DNA from: Streptococcus viridans
GTDB taxonomy: Bacteria > Bacillota > Bacilli > Lactobacillales > Streptococcaceae
DNA length: 64,000 bases
Direction: 5' to 3'
NCBI RefSeq assembly: GCF_900636365.1
Contig: NZ_LR134266.1
Location: 1,873,501 to 1,937,500 of the forward strand
Each line of letters begins with the position of its first letter. The stretch's first letter is position 1. A model generated the notes under the pieces. That model made no database searches. It worked only from the letters and a program-made list of their open reading frames with translations, and was not told where the DNA came from. Shown in pieces: positions 52,239 to 61,927 of this stretch. Both the position numbers and the translations under genes were made by a program.

Positions 52239-52690
52239 AGACTCATCTATCGAATGCCTCTAAAGGCATCTTCATCGGCCTTACCCTCTCTATCGTCTTT
52301 TCTTTCCTAAACTCACCTTCCACTTACATGCCTCTCAGTCCAAGTTCAGGCGTTGGACAATGGATGCAAGCCCACGACGTGCATGGATCCCTTGTCATGC
52401 TCTATTGTATCCTTATATGGGCTGGCATCGGCTTGCTCTTCAGCTTAGGAAAAAACCTGTTCAACAAAGACTGGAGCCTCCTCCGTGCGACCCTCAGCCA
52501 CTACCTTTTGATGCTCTTTGGTTTTCTACCTTTGGCAACCTTGGGAGGCTGGTTCCCAATCCAAATCAGCTTCTACATCTCCGTCATTATAGAGTTTAGC
52601 CTTGTGTACTTGGTTATCTGGGCGGTTTCTTATCACATTTACAAGAAAAAAGTAGAAGAGATCAACCAACAGTTGCAAGGGAAAGCCTGA
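52232..52690 (+). CDS. DUF3021 membrane protein, likely partner of the LytTR regulator
   Basis: A 152-aa protein with four membrane segments (about 13-28, 50-68, 85-105 and 110-132), typical of the DUF3021 family. In streptococcal LytTR regulatory systems such a protein is encoded with, and restrains, the LytTR factor. AAGGAG precedes the ATG and the gene overlaps the regulator, so they are one transcript. Repeat A copy 4 and a terminator follow. Confidence 0.83.
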   Translation: MLKTHLSNASKGIFIGLTLSIVFSFLNSPSTYMPLSPSSGVGQWMQAHDVHGSLVMLYCILIWAGIGLLFSLGKNLFNKDWSLLRATLSHYLLMLFGFLPLATLGGWFPIQISFYISVIIEFSLVYLVIWAVSYHIYKKKVEEINQQLQGKA

Positions 52691-52736
52691 GGAATTCAAA
52701 AAAATGACTTTTATTTTTTAGTCATTCAAGAAGATG

Positions 52737-52876
52737 AAAAACTTTCCGCTGTGAGAAAAGTGCCTGAAACAACTGTGTTTCAGGCACTCGGAATCATTGA
52801 GACCTTAGGCTCAATGATTAGTCATGGAACTTCTACGAAGTTCGCTGACGTCCGTACTCACCTAAGGAAAGTTTTT
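52737..52876 (+). repeat. Structured repeat element A, copy 4
   Basis: A 140-bp copy with ends AAAAACTTTCC/GGAAAGTTTTT. Hairpins GTGCCTGAAACA-actg-TGTTTCAGGCAC, AATCATTGAG-accttagg-CTCAATGATT and GAACTTC-tac-GAAGTTC. Upstream flank similar to copy 2, downstream flank to copy 3. Confidence 0.9.
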
Positions 52877-52900
52877 AAAATTACTTTGTCTTCAATCTGA

Positions 52901-52924
52901 AACAGTTCGAATGAACTGTTTTTT
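52901..52924. terminator. Terminator between DUF3021 and mutS
   Basis: AACAGTTC-gaat-GAACTGTT followed by T on the plus strand; it overlaps the mutS stop codon. Confidence 0.7.
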
Positions 52925-55466
52925 AAATTCTCTTTTTCATCTCGGCAACTGCCATCATGACTTCCATCGGGGTCATATTGTAGATATCGAGATTCTTCAA
53001 CTCTTCTAAGACAGAGTGAGAGGAAGTTGCTTCAAACAAGGATATCTGTTCTCCGACCTGTGGAGAGGATTCTTGTGTTGGAGTCGCCATCGGCACTTCG
53101 TGGCTTTGGCCTTCTAATTGACTCAAGATAGTATCTGCCCGCTTCAAGAGATCGCTTGGCAGCCCGGCAATCTTGGCCACATGGATCCCATAGGATTTAT
53201 CCGCTGGTCCCTCTTCAATCCGGTGCAAGAAGGTCACTTGGCCATCCTTCTCCAAGGTTGCGACGTGGACATTGCGCAAGCGAGATAGGGTCTGCTCCAG
53301 GTCGGTCAACTCATGGTAGTGGGTGGCAAAGAGCGTCTTGGCACCTGTCCGGTCATGGATGTATTCGATGATGGCTTGAGCCAAGGCCATCCCATCATAG
53401 GTCGCCGTCCCCCGTCCCAACTCATCAAACAAGATAAGAGAAGCCGGAGTCGCTTGGCGAATGGCATTGTTGGCCTCCATCATCTCAACCATAAAGGTCG
53501 ATTGACCGGATACCAAGTCATCTGCAGCCCCAATCCGGGTATAAATGGCATCAAAGAGAGGAAGGGTCGCCGCCTGAGCCGGTACAAAGGAACCAACCTG
53601 AGCCATAATGACAATGATGGCCAACTGGCGCATATAGGTGGACTTCCCGCTCATATTAGGTCCCGTAATCAACTGGATATCACAGGTCTCATCCATAGAA
53701 ATGCTGTTGGGGATGTAGCTTTGAGCTCCCATCACCTTCTCAACAACTGGATGACGCCCCTTTTCAATCCGGATATCGCGCGCCTCTTGGAAGACTGGAC
53801 GGGTCAGTTGTTGCCTTTCAGCTACACAGGCCAACCCTTGCAAGACGTCCACCGTTGCTAGGGCTTGGGCTAGGGACTGCAGGCGCTGGATGTACTTGCC
53901 GACTTCCTCTCTGATCCGTAGGAAAATCGCATACTCTAGGCTAGTCGACTGTTCCCGAGCTTCTAGCATCTCCCCTTCAATCCGAGCCAGTTCCTCTGTC
54001 CCAAAGCGCTCAGAATTTTTCAAGGTTGCCTTGCGGAAGAAATGAGCTGGTACACGGGATAATTGGGAATTGGTCACATGGAAATAATAGCCATCTTTTT
54101 TGTTGTAGTCAATTTTAAGTCCGGTGATGCCACTGGCCTCCCGTTCTTTGGCTTCGATCTCTGCAATCCAGCCGGTCCCTTCCCGGAGGACGACACGGTA
54201 CTGGTCCAGAGTTGGGTCAAAGCCGGTACGGATGATATTACCTTCTGTCAGAACGATAGGGGCATCCGGGTCAATCGCTGCCTCGATGAGACGGCAAAGC
54301 TCTGGTAGCTCATCTAACTGGGCAACGAGGAGGTCTAGCACGGGCTCGCCCATCTCGACCAAAAGCGATTTGATCAAGGGAACATGGCGCAGGGTTTCAC
54401 CCAACTGCAAGAGGTCCTTGGGAGTGGTCTTGCCAAAGGAAACCCGACTGGCCAATCGCTCGATGTCATACACTCCCTTGAGACGATCTGCCAGATCACT
54501 TCGCTCAAAGAAATGGTCCAAGAAGACTTGGATAATCTCTTGGCGTTCTTCGATCCGATGGCGGTCCATCAAAGGCTTCTGGATCCATGCCCGCAAGAGA
54601 CGGCCTCCCATGGCTGTCTTGCTTTCATCTAGGAGCCAGTAGAGGCTGCCATGTTTTTTGCCAGTCCGAGCATTTTCTGTCAAGTCCAAACTCGCCTTGG
54701 TCGCATAATCCATCTGCAAGAAATCACGAACTTCATAGTGATGGGCAGGCTTGATATGGTGGAGTTCCCGCTTCTGGGTTTCCTGGACGTATTGGAGCAG
54801 GCCTCCTGCCGCTATTCTCTCCAAATGAGTCAAGTCAGCCCCTAAAAGTTGGACATCCTCCGCCACTTCTGAGATAGGGGAGAGCAAGAGGTTCATTTGG
54901 CCAAGAAGGACTCTTTCTTCACCTTCTGACAAGGAGTAGGTCAGGACAATCTCCCGCGCCCGTAGGTTGCGGATCTCCCCACAGACCATGGCAAAATCAT
55001 TCAGACTGGTGACCTGAAACTCCCCGGTCACTAGGTCCATATAGGCAAGGCCATAGTCCGTCTCATCATGAGACAAGGCTACCAGGAAGTTGTTGGCGCT
55101 GTCTGGCTTGGTCGAATCGACAACGGTCCCCGGAGTAATGACTTGGACCACTTCCCGTTTGACCACACCGACGGCTTGCTTGGGATCTTCCATCTGCTCT
55201 GCAATAGCCACCTTATAGCCTTTTTCGATCAAGACATCGATGTACTGCTGGGCCGAATGATAGGGAACTCCAGCCATGGGAATCGGATTTTCTGCATTTT
55301 TATTCCGAGAGGTCAAAGAAATCTCTAAAATCTGTGCTGCATTGACGGCATCTTCATAAAAGAGCTCGTAAAAATCCCCCATCCGAAAGAGCAAAAAAGC
55401 ATCCGGATAGTCTTTTTTGATATCTAGGTATTGCTGCATGCCAGGTGATATTTTTTCTGCTGCCAT
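52923..55466 (-). CDS. mutS: DNA mismatch repair protein MutS (HexA)
   Basis: It recognises mismatches and signals to MutL. The 847-aa protein has the N-terminal mismatch motif ([14 protein letters not shown]), the lever and clamp domains and the C-terminal ATPase. The ATPase has [30 protein letters not shown] and LFATHYHEL. The length is normal. It follows argR at 106 nt on the same strand. Confidence 0.97.
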   Translation of the reverse strand: MAAEKISPGMQQYLDIKKDYPDAFLLFRMGDFYELFYEDAVNAAQILEISLTSRNKNAENPIPMAGVPYHSAQQYIDVLIEKGYKVAIAEQMEDPKQAVGVVKREVVQVITPGTVVDSTKPDSANNFLVALSHDETDYGLAYMDLVTGEFQVTSLNDFAMVCGEIRNLRAREIVLTYSLSEGEERVLLGQMNLLLSPISEVAEDVQLLGADLTHLERIAAGGLLQYVQETQKRELHHIKPAHHYEVRDFLQMDYATKASLDLTENARTGKKHGSLYWLLDESKTAMGGRLLRAWIQKPLMDRHRIEERQEIIQVFLDHFFERSDLADRLKGVYDIERLASRVSFGKTTPKDLLQLGETLRHVPLIKSLLVEMGEPVLDLLVAQLDELPELCRLIEAAIDPDAPIVLTEGNIIRTGFDPTLDQYRVVLREGTGWIAEIEAKEREASGITGLKIDYNKKDGYYFHVTNSQLSRVPAHFFRKATLKNSERFGTEELARIEGEMLEAREQSTSLEYAIFLRIREEVGKYIQRLQSLAQALATVDVLQGLACVAERQQLTRPVFQEARDIRIEKGRHPVVEKVMGAQSYIPNSISMDETCDIQLITGPNMSGKSTYMRQLAIIVIMAQVGSFVPAQAATLPLFDAIYTRIGAADDLVSGQSTFMVEMMEANNAIRQATPASLILFDELGRGTATYDGMALAQAIIEYIHDRTGAKTLFATHYHELTDLEQTLSRLRNVHVATLEKDGQVTFLHRIEEGPADKSYGIHVAKIAGLPSDLLKRADTILSQLEGQSHEVPMATPTQESSPQVGEQISLFEATSSHSVLEELKNLDIYNMTPMEVMMAVAEMKKRI

Positions 55467-55572
55467 ATCGCTCCTTTTCTATATCATTGCATTCATTCTG
55501 AGTGCTTACTCCAACTCTAAACTGACATAAAAGGAGGGCCGATCCCTTTCTGGACTGGTCCCTCGCCCTTGA

Positions 55573-56016
55573 CTAGTGACTAGAATGTTGGAGAATGGTC
55601 TGCTGGACTGTTTGTGCTACTTCTTGGTCCTTGCAAACAATTAAGAGGGTATTGGCCCCTGCGACGGTGCCAAGGATTTGATCATCCAAGATCTCATCGA
55701 CTGCATTGGCTAAAATAGCCGCTTCTCCCAGCTCCGTCCGAACAACCAGTGTGAACTCCGCTCTCGAGACCACTTGTGCATATTGAGCAATCAGTCTAAA
55801 AATATCTGTTCGATCAGGTTCGTCTGCTAATTTATAATAGAGGCCACCCTTTTCTTTTACCTTGATCAGACCGATTTCTCGTAGATCTCTAGATAAGGTT
55901 GTCTGGGTCACTCCCGCCCCTCTTTGTTCTAGACGGTCTTGAATGTCTTTTTGCGTCGATAACTTCTCATGTTGAATAATTTCTCGAATCAAAAGTTGAC
56001 GTTCATCTTTTTTCAT
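55573..56016 (-). CDS. argR: Arginine repressor ArgR
   Basis: A hexameric arginine-sensing regulator. The 147-aa protein has the N-terminal winged helix (KKDERQLLIREIIQHEKLST, TQTTLSRDLREIGLIKV) and the C-terminal oligomerisation and arginine-binding domain (GTVAGANTLLIVC, the GTxAGxxT-type motif, with DEILDD). It is divergent from argS with AT-rich ARG-box-like sequence between them. Streptococci often have more than one ArgR/AhrC paralogue, and this is the one linked to argS-mutS. Confidence 0.95.
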   Translation of the reverse strand: MKKDERQLLIREIIQHEKLSTQKDIQDRLEQRGAGVTQTTLSRDLREIGLIKVKEKGGLYYKLADEPDRTDIFRLIAQYAQVVSRAEFTLVVRTELGEAAILANAVDEILDDQILGTVAGANTLLIVCKDQEVAQTVQQTILQHSSH

Positions 56017-56029
56017 TTTTGCTCCACTT

Positions 56030-56056
56030 TTGAATAATTATACTTTGATTATACCA
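56030..56056. promoter_or_regulatory. Possible ARG boxes between argR and argS
   Basis: TGAATAATTATAC and a related TTTGATTATAC lie side by side and overlap two TATAAT boxes on the argR strand. They resemble ARG boxes (TGAATWWWWATTCA type) and would allow autoregulation. Confidence 0.4.
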
Positions 56057-56062
56057 AAAAGT

Positions 56063-56092
56063 TTGAAGAAAGGCCGAATTTTGTGATAGAAT
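56063..56092 (+). promoter_or_regulatory. argS promoter
   Basis: TTGAAG, 18 bp, TAGAAT, 26 nt before the argS ATG. Confidence 0.65.
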
Positions 56093-56118
56093 AGTAACAA
56101 AAGACCAAAGGAGCTACT

Positions 56119-57807
56119 ATGAATCATAAAGAACTTATTGCAAGTGAATTGGCAAAAGTCATTGAAGGCTTAGACCAAGAAACTATCTTAAATTTACTAG
56201 AGCAACCAAAATCTTCAGACCTCGGAGATATCGCCTTTCCTGCCTTTTCTTTGGCTAAAATCGAACGCAAAGCTCCTCAAGCGATTGCTGCTGATATTGC
56301 GGAAAAAATCGATGCCTCTCACTTTGAAAAAGTCGTTGCAACTGGACCTTATGTAAACTTCTTCTTGGACAAATCTAAGATCTCTGATCACGTAATCAAA
56401 TCTGTTATCGAAGCAGGTGCAGACTACGGTCAGCAAGACGAAGGACATGGAGGAAATATTACCATCGACCTTTCTAGTCCAAATATTGCAAAACCTTTCT
56501 CAGTTGGTCATTTGCGCTCAACCGTTATCGGAGATGCTCTTTCAAATATCTTCCGCAAAATGGGCTACAACACCATTAAAATCAACCACTTGGGAGACTG
56601 GGGTAAACAATTTGGTCTCTTGATGGTCGCTTATAAAAAATGGGGTAGCAAGGAAGCCGTCGAAGCCAATCCAATCGATGAATTGTTGAAACTCTATGTC
56701 CGCATCAATGCCGAAATCGAAAACGATCCTGCTTTGGATGAGGAAGGACGTCTCTGGTTCAAGAAATTGGAAGATGGAGATCCAGAAGCGACTGAATTGT
56801 GGCAATGGTTCCGTGACGAGAGCTTGGTAGAATTCAACCGTATCTACAAACTCCTCGGTGTTGAATTTGACAGCTTAAACGGAGAAGCTTTCTACAATGA
56901 CAAGATGGATGAAGCTGTCCAAATCCTTGAAGACAAAGGCTTGTTGAAAGAGTCTAAGGGAGCTAGCATCGTTGAGCTGGATGATGTCAACCTTCCACCA
57001 GCTATGATTAAGAAATCAGACGGTGCCACTCTTTATATCACTCGTGATATCGCAACCGCTATCTATCGTGCACGGACTTACAACTTTGTGAAAAACATCT
57101 ATGCTGTAGGTCAAGAACAATCCAACCACTTCCGTCAGTTGAAAGCTGTTTTGAAGAAAATGGGATTTGACTGGAGCGACGATATGATCCACGTTGACTT
57201 TGGTTTGGTCACAAAGAACCGCCAAAAATTGTCAACTCGTAAAGGAAATATCATCCTGCTCGAACCAACCCTTCAAGAAGCCATCTCTCGTGCTAAAGCG
57301 CAGATCGAAGAAAAGAACCCTGAATTGGAAAACAAGGAAGAAGTAGCACGTGCAGTCGGTGTTGGTGCCGTTAAGTTCTACGACTTGAAGACAGATCGTC
57401 GCAACGGGTATGACTTTGACCTTGAAGCCATGGTATCCTTCGAAGGGGAAACTGGACCATACGTTCAATACGCATACGCACGTATCCAATCCATCCTTCG
57501 CAAAGCCAACTTCACTCCATCTGCAGATGCAACATACAGCTTGAACGACCCTGAAAGCTGGGAAATCATCAAACTTCTCCAAGACTTTGCTCGTGTCGTG
57601 AAACGTGCTGCTGAAAACTATGACCCATCCTTGATTGCTAAATATGCTATCAACTTGGCTCAAGCCTTCAACAAGTACTATGCTCACACTCGTATCTTGG
57701 ATGAAAGCCCAGAACGCGATAGCCGCCTTGCTCTTAGCTACTCAACAGCAGTTGTTTTGAAAGAAGCGCTTCGCTTACTTGGTGTCGATGCACCTGAGAA
57801 AATGTAA
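56119..57807 (+). CDS. argS: Arginyl-tRNA synthetase
   Basis: A class I synthetase. The 562-aa protein has the ArgRS N-terminal additional domain, the HIGH-type motif in [20 protein letters not shown] and the KMSK-equivalent [13 protein letters not shown]. The C-terminal anticodon-binding domain follows, with [11 protein letters not shown] and the end motif [16 protein letters not shown] precedes the ATG. A long hairpin follows the stop codon. Confidence 0.97.
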   Translation: MNHKELIASELAKVIEGLDQETILNLLEQPKSSDLGDIAFPAFSLAKIERKAPQAIAADIAEKIDASHFEKVVATGPYVNFFLDKSKISDHVIKSVIEAGADYGQQDEGHGGNITIDLSSPNIAKPFSVGHLRSTVIGDALSNIFRKMGYNTIKINHLGDWGKQFGLLMVAYKKWGSKEAVEANPIDELLKLYVRINAEIENDPALDEEGRLWFKKLEDGDPEATELWQWFRDESLVEFNRIYKLLGVEFDSLNGEAFYNDKMDEAVQILEDKGLLKESKGASIVELDDVNLPPAMIKKSDGATLYITRDIATAIYRARTYNFVKNIYAVGQEQSNHFRQLKAVLKKMGFDWSDDMIHVDFGLVTKNRQKLSTRKGNIILLEPTLQEAISRAKAQIEEKNPELENKEEVARAVGVGAVKFYDLKTDRRNGYDFDLEAMVSFEGETGPYVQYAYARIQSILRKANFTPSADATYSLNDPESWEIIKLLQDFARVVKRAAENYDPSLIAKYAINLAQAFNKYYAHTRILDESPERDSRLALSYSTAVVLKEALRLLGVDAPEKM

Positions 57808-57846
57808 TTTCTTCCTTACTTTTTGATAGGAAACCGTCTCTTGTAG

Positions 57847-57898
57847 GGGTGAGAGGAATCGCTAAATAAACCTTATTTAGTTCCATCTCACTCCTTTT
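57847..57898 (+). terminator. argS terminator-like long hairpin
   Basis: An outer stem GGTGAGAgGAA/TTCCaTCTCAC and an inner CTAAATAA-acc-TTATTTAG are followed by CTCCTTTT. The stem is unusually long for a terminator. Confidence 0.65.
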
Positions 57899-57973
57899 CT
57901 CATGCTCAATACACCTATATTTTTAGGGATTATCGCTTCCCTTCATCCATTATCTTATCCTTTGGAGAACCCT

Positions 57974-58219
57974 ATGAATCAAACTGTTTATATTCTTATT
58001 TTAGTTAGTCTGCTCATTCTCTTTTTAATCAATAAATACGAGAGAGAAAAACTGCAAAAGATTTTACAAGAGCAACTCTTAAAAGATGAAGCCTTCAAGG
58101 CAAGCATCAAGGAACAAATCCAAACGACGGAAAACATCAACGATGTCATTCACGCCATCAATAAGGACTATCGCCTCGGCCTCTTGCTCTCGAAAGAAAT
58201 CACAGATCAATTAAAATAA
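57974..58219 (+). CDS. Small single-pass membrane protein, unknown function
   Basis: An 81-aa protein starting MNQTVYILILVSLLILFLIN. The start is the ATG with GGAG 6 nt upstream; the open frame reaches 24 codons further without support. One TM helix (about 4-20) is followed by a Lys/Glu/Gln-rich helical segment (EREKLQKILQEQLLKDEAFK), probably a cytoplasmic coiled coil. I recognise no family. It stands alone between argS and repeat B. Confidence 0.7.
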   Translation: MNQTVYILILVSLLILFLINKYEREKLQKILQEQLLKDEAFKASIKEQIQTTENINDVIHAINKDYRLGLLLSKEITDQLK

Positions 58220-58276
58220 GCCCTAAAAGAGGAGTCATACAAAATATGACCCCTCTCTCTTCAACCGCAACAAATA

Positions 58277-58455
58277 AGAGAGTGGGACAGAAATCGGTAA
58301 TTCGTTAGAATTCGATTTCGTCGTCCCACCTCCGCACAGTTGAGTAGGGCTGTAAAAGCTGATGAAATCAGCGTGGTAGAGCCCACTCAACCACTGCGTC
58401 TTGCTCGATAATCCAAAGACAATTGAGAGGCTAGGACTTTTGTCCCAGCCTCTTT
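58277..58455 (+). repeat. Inverted-terminus repeat element B, copy 2
   Basis: Nearly identical to the 40678 element across about 165 bp (differences include CGTGGTAG for CGTAGTAG and CTCGATAA for CTCGACAA). The right end differs: GAGGCT-a-GGAC-ttt-tGTCC-c-AGCCTC then TTTT, so this copy doubles as a terminator between two convergent genes. Confidence 0.9.
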
Positions 58456-58459
58456 TGTT

Positions 58460-58915
58460 TTAAAGACGATACAAATCTTCTACAATGGCCGCTACTTTTT
58501 TGATATCCCCTAGCATTCCTCGCATCTCAAAGTCTGCTAGCATAGGGAAACCAAAGCGTTGGCTGTACTGCTTGGCCGTTAGGCAATATTGATTGTTGAA
58601 GTTGCGATTTCCTGATCCTACAACTCCCAAGCATTTAGTGGCATTGTCTCCATAGGCGATAAAGTCTGCTACATCGGTCGTTAAAATTTCCACATCTCCA
58701 TTATCAACACCATTTCCTCCTTCTAGGTAGGTCGGCAAAAAGGCGATAAAAGGTGTATCAACTTCAAAGAAGGGCTTCCCTTCTTTGACTAGGTCTTTGA
58801 CATGGATTTTTTCAATGACCAAGTCAGGGTACTGCTCCCATAGATAATCACTGAGACGACGAACAAAACTTTCAGTATTGCCACTTAAACTGATATAGAC
58901 AAAACATACTTTCAT
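58460..58915 (-). CDS. nrdI: NrdI-like flavodoxin
   Basis: NrdI is an FMN protein that supplies oxidant for assembling the dimanganese-tyrosyl cofactor of NrdF. The 151-aa protein has the FMN loop ISLSGNTESFVRRL, the middle FLPTYLEGGNGV and the NrdI-like GSGNRNFNNQYCLTAKQY. The ATG at 58915 has GGAG 6 nt upstream; the longer frame starts at a TTG inside that site. No nrdE or nrdF lies nearby, so it is an orphan copy, which is not unusual in streptococci. Confidence 0.85.
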   Translation of the reverse strand: MKVCFVYISLSGNTESFVRRLSDYLWEQYPDLVIEKIHVKDLVKEGKPFFEVDTPFIAFLPTYLEGGNGVDNGDVEILTTDVADFIAYGDNATKCLGVVGSGNRNFNNQYCLTAKQYSQRFGFPMLADFEMRGMLGDIKKVAAIVEDLYRL

Positions 58916-58982
58916 TTTTTTCTCCAATCAGACCAGCTCCTCTTCTTTGTTCCAGACTTGAGGAGTTTTTTAATGCTATGAT

Positions 58983-59495
58983 CTAAGCTTGAAGGTCGCT
59001 AGCTGGTCTATTTTTCAATTTGTAGAGGAGGATTCCCAAGTAAACAAGGGCTACAACCACACTCAAGACAAGTGCATATAAGCTAGAAGCCTGTAACAAG
59101 GTCCGCAATTTATCTGATGTGATTACCGACATGGAAGAACGATAAGACCAGAAATTGTGCAAGCTTATTAGGAGGAAGGCTCCAATTTGACCCATATAGG
59201 CATAGGTTGCCTTGACAATATCCTTTTTAGATAGGAAGAAATAGCCAACAGCAATTAAGCCTGCAATCAAAAGAGAGAGCAACAACCAAGCGATTGGTCC
59301 GCGTAAGGCTACGATTAATTTTTCAAGGAAGGCTTTGTATTCTTCCCGTTCAAGAGCAGTGGTTAAGTTCAAAGAAGCTGCCGTTTCATCTGTGACCTCC
59401 ACTTTAGCCAATCCAAAGAAGGACTGAGCAGTTAATAGAGTTCCCATCGCTGAGAGGGCTAGCAAGACATACATATAAATCGGATTTTTCTTCAT
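58983..59495 (-). CDS. Four-TM membrane protein, unknown function
   Basis: A 170-aa protein with membrane segments at about 6-28, 67-90, 97-118 and 134-160. An extracytoplasmic loop after the first segment (KVEVTDETAASLNLTTALER) is the longest. No catalytic motif is visible and I recognise no family. It has a good promoter of its own and lies downstream of the malP terminator. Confidence 0.8.
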   Translation of the reverse strand: MKKNPIYMYVLLALSAMGTLLTAQSFFGLAKVEVTDETAASLNLTTALEREEYKAFLEKLIVALRGPIAWLLLSLLIAGLIAVGYFFLSKKDIVKATYAYMGQIGAFLLISLHNFWSYRSSMSVITSDKLRTLLQASSLYALVLSVVVALVYLGILLYKLKNRPASDLQA

Positions 59496-59528
59496 TGTAT
59501 TTCCTCGTTTCTAATATCCATAGTATTT

Positions 59529-59557
59529 ATTATAACGTGAACCTTAGGGAAGCGCAA
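59529..59557 (-). promoter_or_regulatory. Promoter of the four-TM membrane protein gene
   Basis: Minus strand TTGCGC, 17 bp, TATAAT. Confidence 0.75.
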
Positions 59558-59584
59558 GTTTAGATTTTCCCAGTTATCCTATAC

Positions 59585-59626
59585 AAAAAAGCTCCCTCTA
59601 AATCAGGATATGATCCAAAAGGAGCT
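59585..59626 (-). terminator. malQ-malP terminator
   Basis: Minus strand AGCTCC...GGAGCT followed by six T, with an inner GGATcaTATCC. The stem is interrupted by a long loop but the position fits. Confidence 0.6.
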
Positions 59627-59668
59627 CCTCTTTTATGAGTATATTGCTTCTAGAATTCTGAAAGCAAA

Positions 59669-61927
59669 TTAGTTCAAGTGCCAGATATCTTCGTTGTACT
59701 GAGCGATAGTACGGTCAGATGAGAAGAATCCTGCTTTAGCAATGTTGACGATGACTTTATCCAACCATGCGTCACGGTTTTCGTAATCAGCAAGCATTTG
59801 CTCTTTCACTTTGATGTAGTCTTCCAGGTCAAGAAGAGTCATGAACCAGTCTTTGTTGATCAATTCATTGTAAAGACGTTCCAAGCGTTCTTTCTTACCA
59901 ACTGCAAGAACAGCGTCGCTCACGATAAAGTCAACCAATGGTTTGATCGCTTTACGAGCGTAGAATTCGCTTGATTTGTAAGCTGATTTTGCGTAAAGAT
60001 CGATAACAGTTTCTGAATCTTCACCAAAGATGTAGATGTTTTCGTCTCCAACCAACTCAGCGATTTCCACGTTAGCACCGTCCATCGTACCAAGAGTCAA
60101 AGCTCCGTTCAACATGAATTTCATGTTACCAGTACCTGAAGCTTCTTTAGAAGCCAATGAGATTTGTTCTGAGATGTCACATGCTGGGATCAAGAAACTT
60201 GCTGCAGTAACGTTGTAGTTTTCAACCATTACGACTTGCAAGTGTGGTGCTACTGCTGGGTCGTTTGCAATCACTTCTGACAAGCAAAGGATCAAGTGGA
60301 TGATGTCTTGAGCGATTGTGTAGGCAGGAGCTGCTTTACCACCAAAGAAAACTGTGATTGGACGAGCAGGGATATTACCAGCCTTGATGTCCAAGTATTT
60401 GTGAATCACATACAAAGCGTTCATTTGTTGACGTTTGTACTCGTGAAGACGTTTGATTTGGATATCAAAGATTGAGTTTGTATTGATTTCCACACCTTGG
60501 TGTTCTTTCAAGTGACGAGCCAATTTACGTTTGTTGTGAGCTTTGATGCTTTCCAATTTTTCTTTGACAGCAGCATTGTCTTCGTATGAAAGAAGGTCTT
60601 CCAATTTAGAAGCTTCATGGTGCCAGTCGCGTCCAAGAATCTCATCCAAGTAGTGAGACAAGCTTGGGTTAGCATGCATGAGCCAACGACGGAAAGTAAT
60701 ACCGTTTGTTTTGTTGTTGAATTTTTCTGGGTAAAGATCGTAGAAAGCTTTCAACTCAGAGTTCTTCAAAATTTCTGTGTGAAGAGCGGCAACTCCGTTT
60801 ACGCTGTATCCATAGTGGATATCCATGTGGGCCATGTGTACACGATCGTTTTCATCAATGATTTGAACAGCTGGATCTTTGTATTCAGCACGAACACGGC
60901 GGTCCAATTCTTTGATGATTGGTACCAAGTGAGGAACCACTTCTTCCAAGAATTCAAGAGGCCATTTTTCAAGGGCTTCAGCAAGGATTGTGTGGTTTGT
61001 GTAGGCAGTCATGCTACGAACGATAGAGATTGCTTCATCAAGTTCGATACCACGTTCAGTCAAAAGACGGATCAATTCAGGAATCACCATTGATGGGTGA
61101 GTATCGTTGATTTGTACAACTGCGTAGTCAGCAAGGTCATGCAAGTTGCTTCCTTTTTCGATGGCTTCATCGATGATCAATTGAGCACCGTTTGAAACCA
61201 TGAAGTATTGTTGGAAGATACGGAGTAATTCACCTTGTTTGTCGCTATCGTCTGGATACAAGAAAAGTGTCAAGTTGCGAGCGATATCTGTCTTGTCAAA
61301 GCTGATACCATCTTCGATGATAGAAGAGTCAACTGAATCCAAGTCAAACAAACGCAAACGGTTTTTCGTAGCTGTTTTGTAACCAGGTACATCGATATCG
61401 TAAAGAGTAGATGTCAATGTGAAGTGTGCAAATGGTACTTGGTAGCTACGGCTTGAGCGAACCAACCAGTTTTGCTCAGTTAACCAAGCGTTAGGAATGG
61501 TTTCTTGTTGGTTGTTTTTAAGCACTTGTTGGAAAAGACCGTAGTGGTAGTTCAAACCAACCCCGTCACCGTTCAAACCAAGTGTAGCGATGGAGTCGAT
61601 AAAGCAGGCTGCCAAACGTCCCAAACCACCGTTACCAAGCGATGGTTCCAATTCTACTTCTTCGATTTCGATCAACTCTTTACCTGCATCAGCAAGTTCT
61701 TTCTTAACATCGTCATAAAGACCCAAGTTGATCAAGTTGTTTGACAAGAGTTTACCAATCAAGAACTCAGCTGAGATATAGTAAACTTTTTTCTTACCAG
61801 TGTTCACTGGTTTTTGGCTGCTTGCTAGTTTGCTGTAGTTAAGAAGAGCAAGGTAAAGCTCTTCGTTGCTACATTCTGCGATAGATTTATTGTAACGATT
61901 TTGTACAAATTCTTTTAATGGCAACAT
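59669..61927 (-). CDS. malP: Maltodextrin/glycogen phosphorylase
   Basis: It cleaves alpha-1,4-glucans to glucose-1-phosphate with PLP. The 752-aa GT35 enzyme has [20 protein letters not shown] and [13 protein letters not shown]. The PLP-lysine signature is [20 protein letters not shown], then DGANVEIAE. It overlaps the malQ end by 13 bp (ATG inside the last malQ codons, AGGAG 10 nt upstream), so the two are translationally coupled. Codon use is strongly biased, suggesting high expression. Confidence 0.96.
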   Translation of the reverse strand: MLPLKEFVQNRYNKSIAECSNEELYLALLNYSKLASSQKPVNTGKKKVYYISAEFLIGKLLSNNLINLGLYDDVKKELADAGKELIEIEEVELEPSLGNGGLGRLAACFIDSIATLGLNGDGVGLNYHYGLFQQVLKNNQQETIPNAWLTEQNWLVRSSRSYQVPFAHFTLTSTLYDIDVPGYKTATKNRLRLFDLDSVDSSIIEDGISFDKTDIARNLTLFLYPDDSDKQGELLRIFQQYFMVSNGAQLIIDEAIEKGSNLHDLADYAVVQINDTHPSMVIPELIRLLTERGIELDEAISIVRSMTAYTNHTILAEALEKWPLEFLEEVVPHLVPIIKELDRRVRAEYKDPAVQIIDENDRVHMAHMDIHYGYSVNGVAALHTEILKNSELKAFYDLYPEKFNNKTNGITFRRWLMHANPSLSHYLDEILGRDWHHEASKLEDLLSYEDNAAVKEKLESIKAHNKRKLARHLKEHQGVEINTNSIFDIQIKRLHEYKRQQMNALYVIHKYLDIKAGNIPARPITVFFGGKAAPAYTIAQDIIHLILCLSEVIANDPAVAPHLQVVMVENYNVTAASFLIPACDISEQISLASKEASGTGNMKFMLNGALTLGTMDGANVEIAELVGDENIYIFGEDSETVIDLYAKSAYKSSEFYARKAIKPLVDFIVSDAVLAVGKKERLERLYNELINKDWFMTLLDLEDYIKVKEQMLADYENRDAWLDKVIVNIAKAGFFSSDRTIAQYNEDIWHLN

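Noticed and set aside
58927..58980. Terminator for the four-TM membrane protein gene from CTCCTC/GAGGAG
   Set aside because: The T run follows the stem on the plus strand, not in the direction of the minus-strand gene, and the loop is long; not supported.
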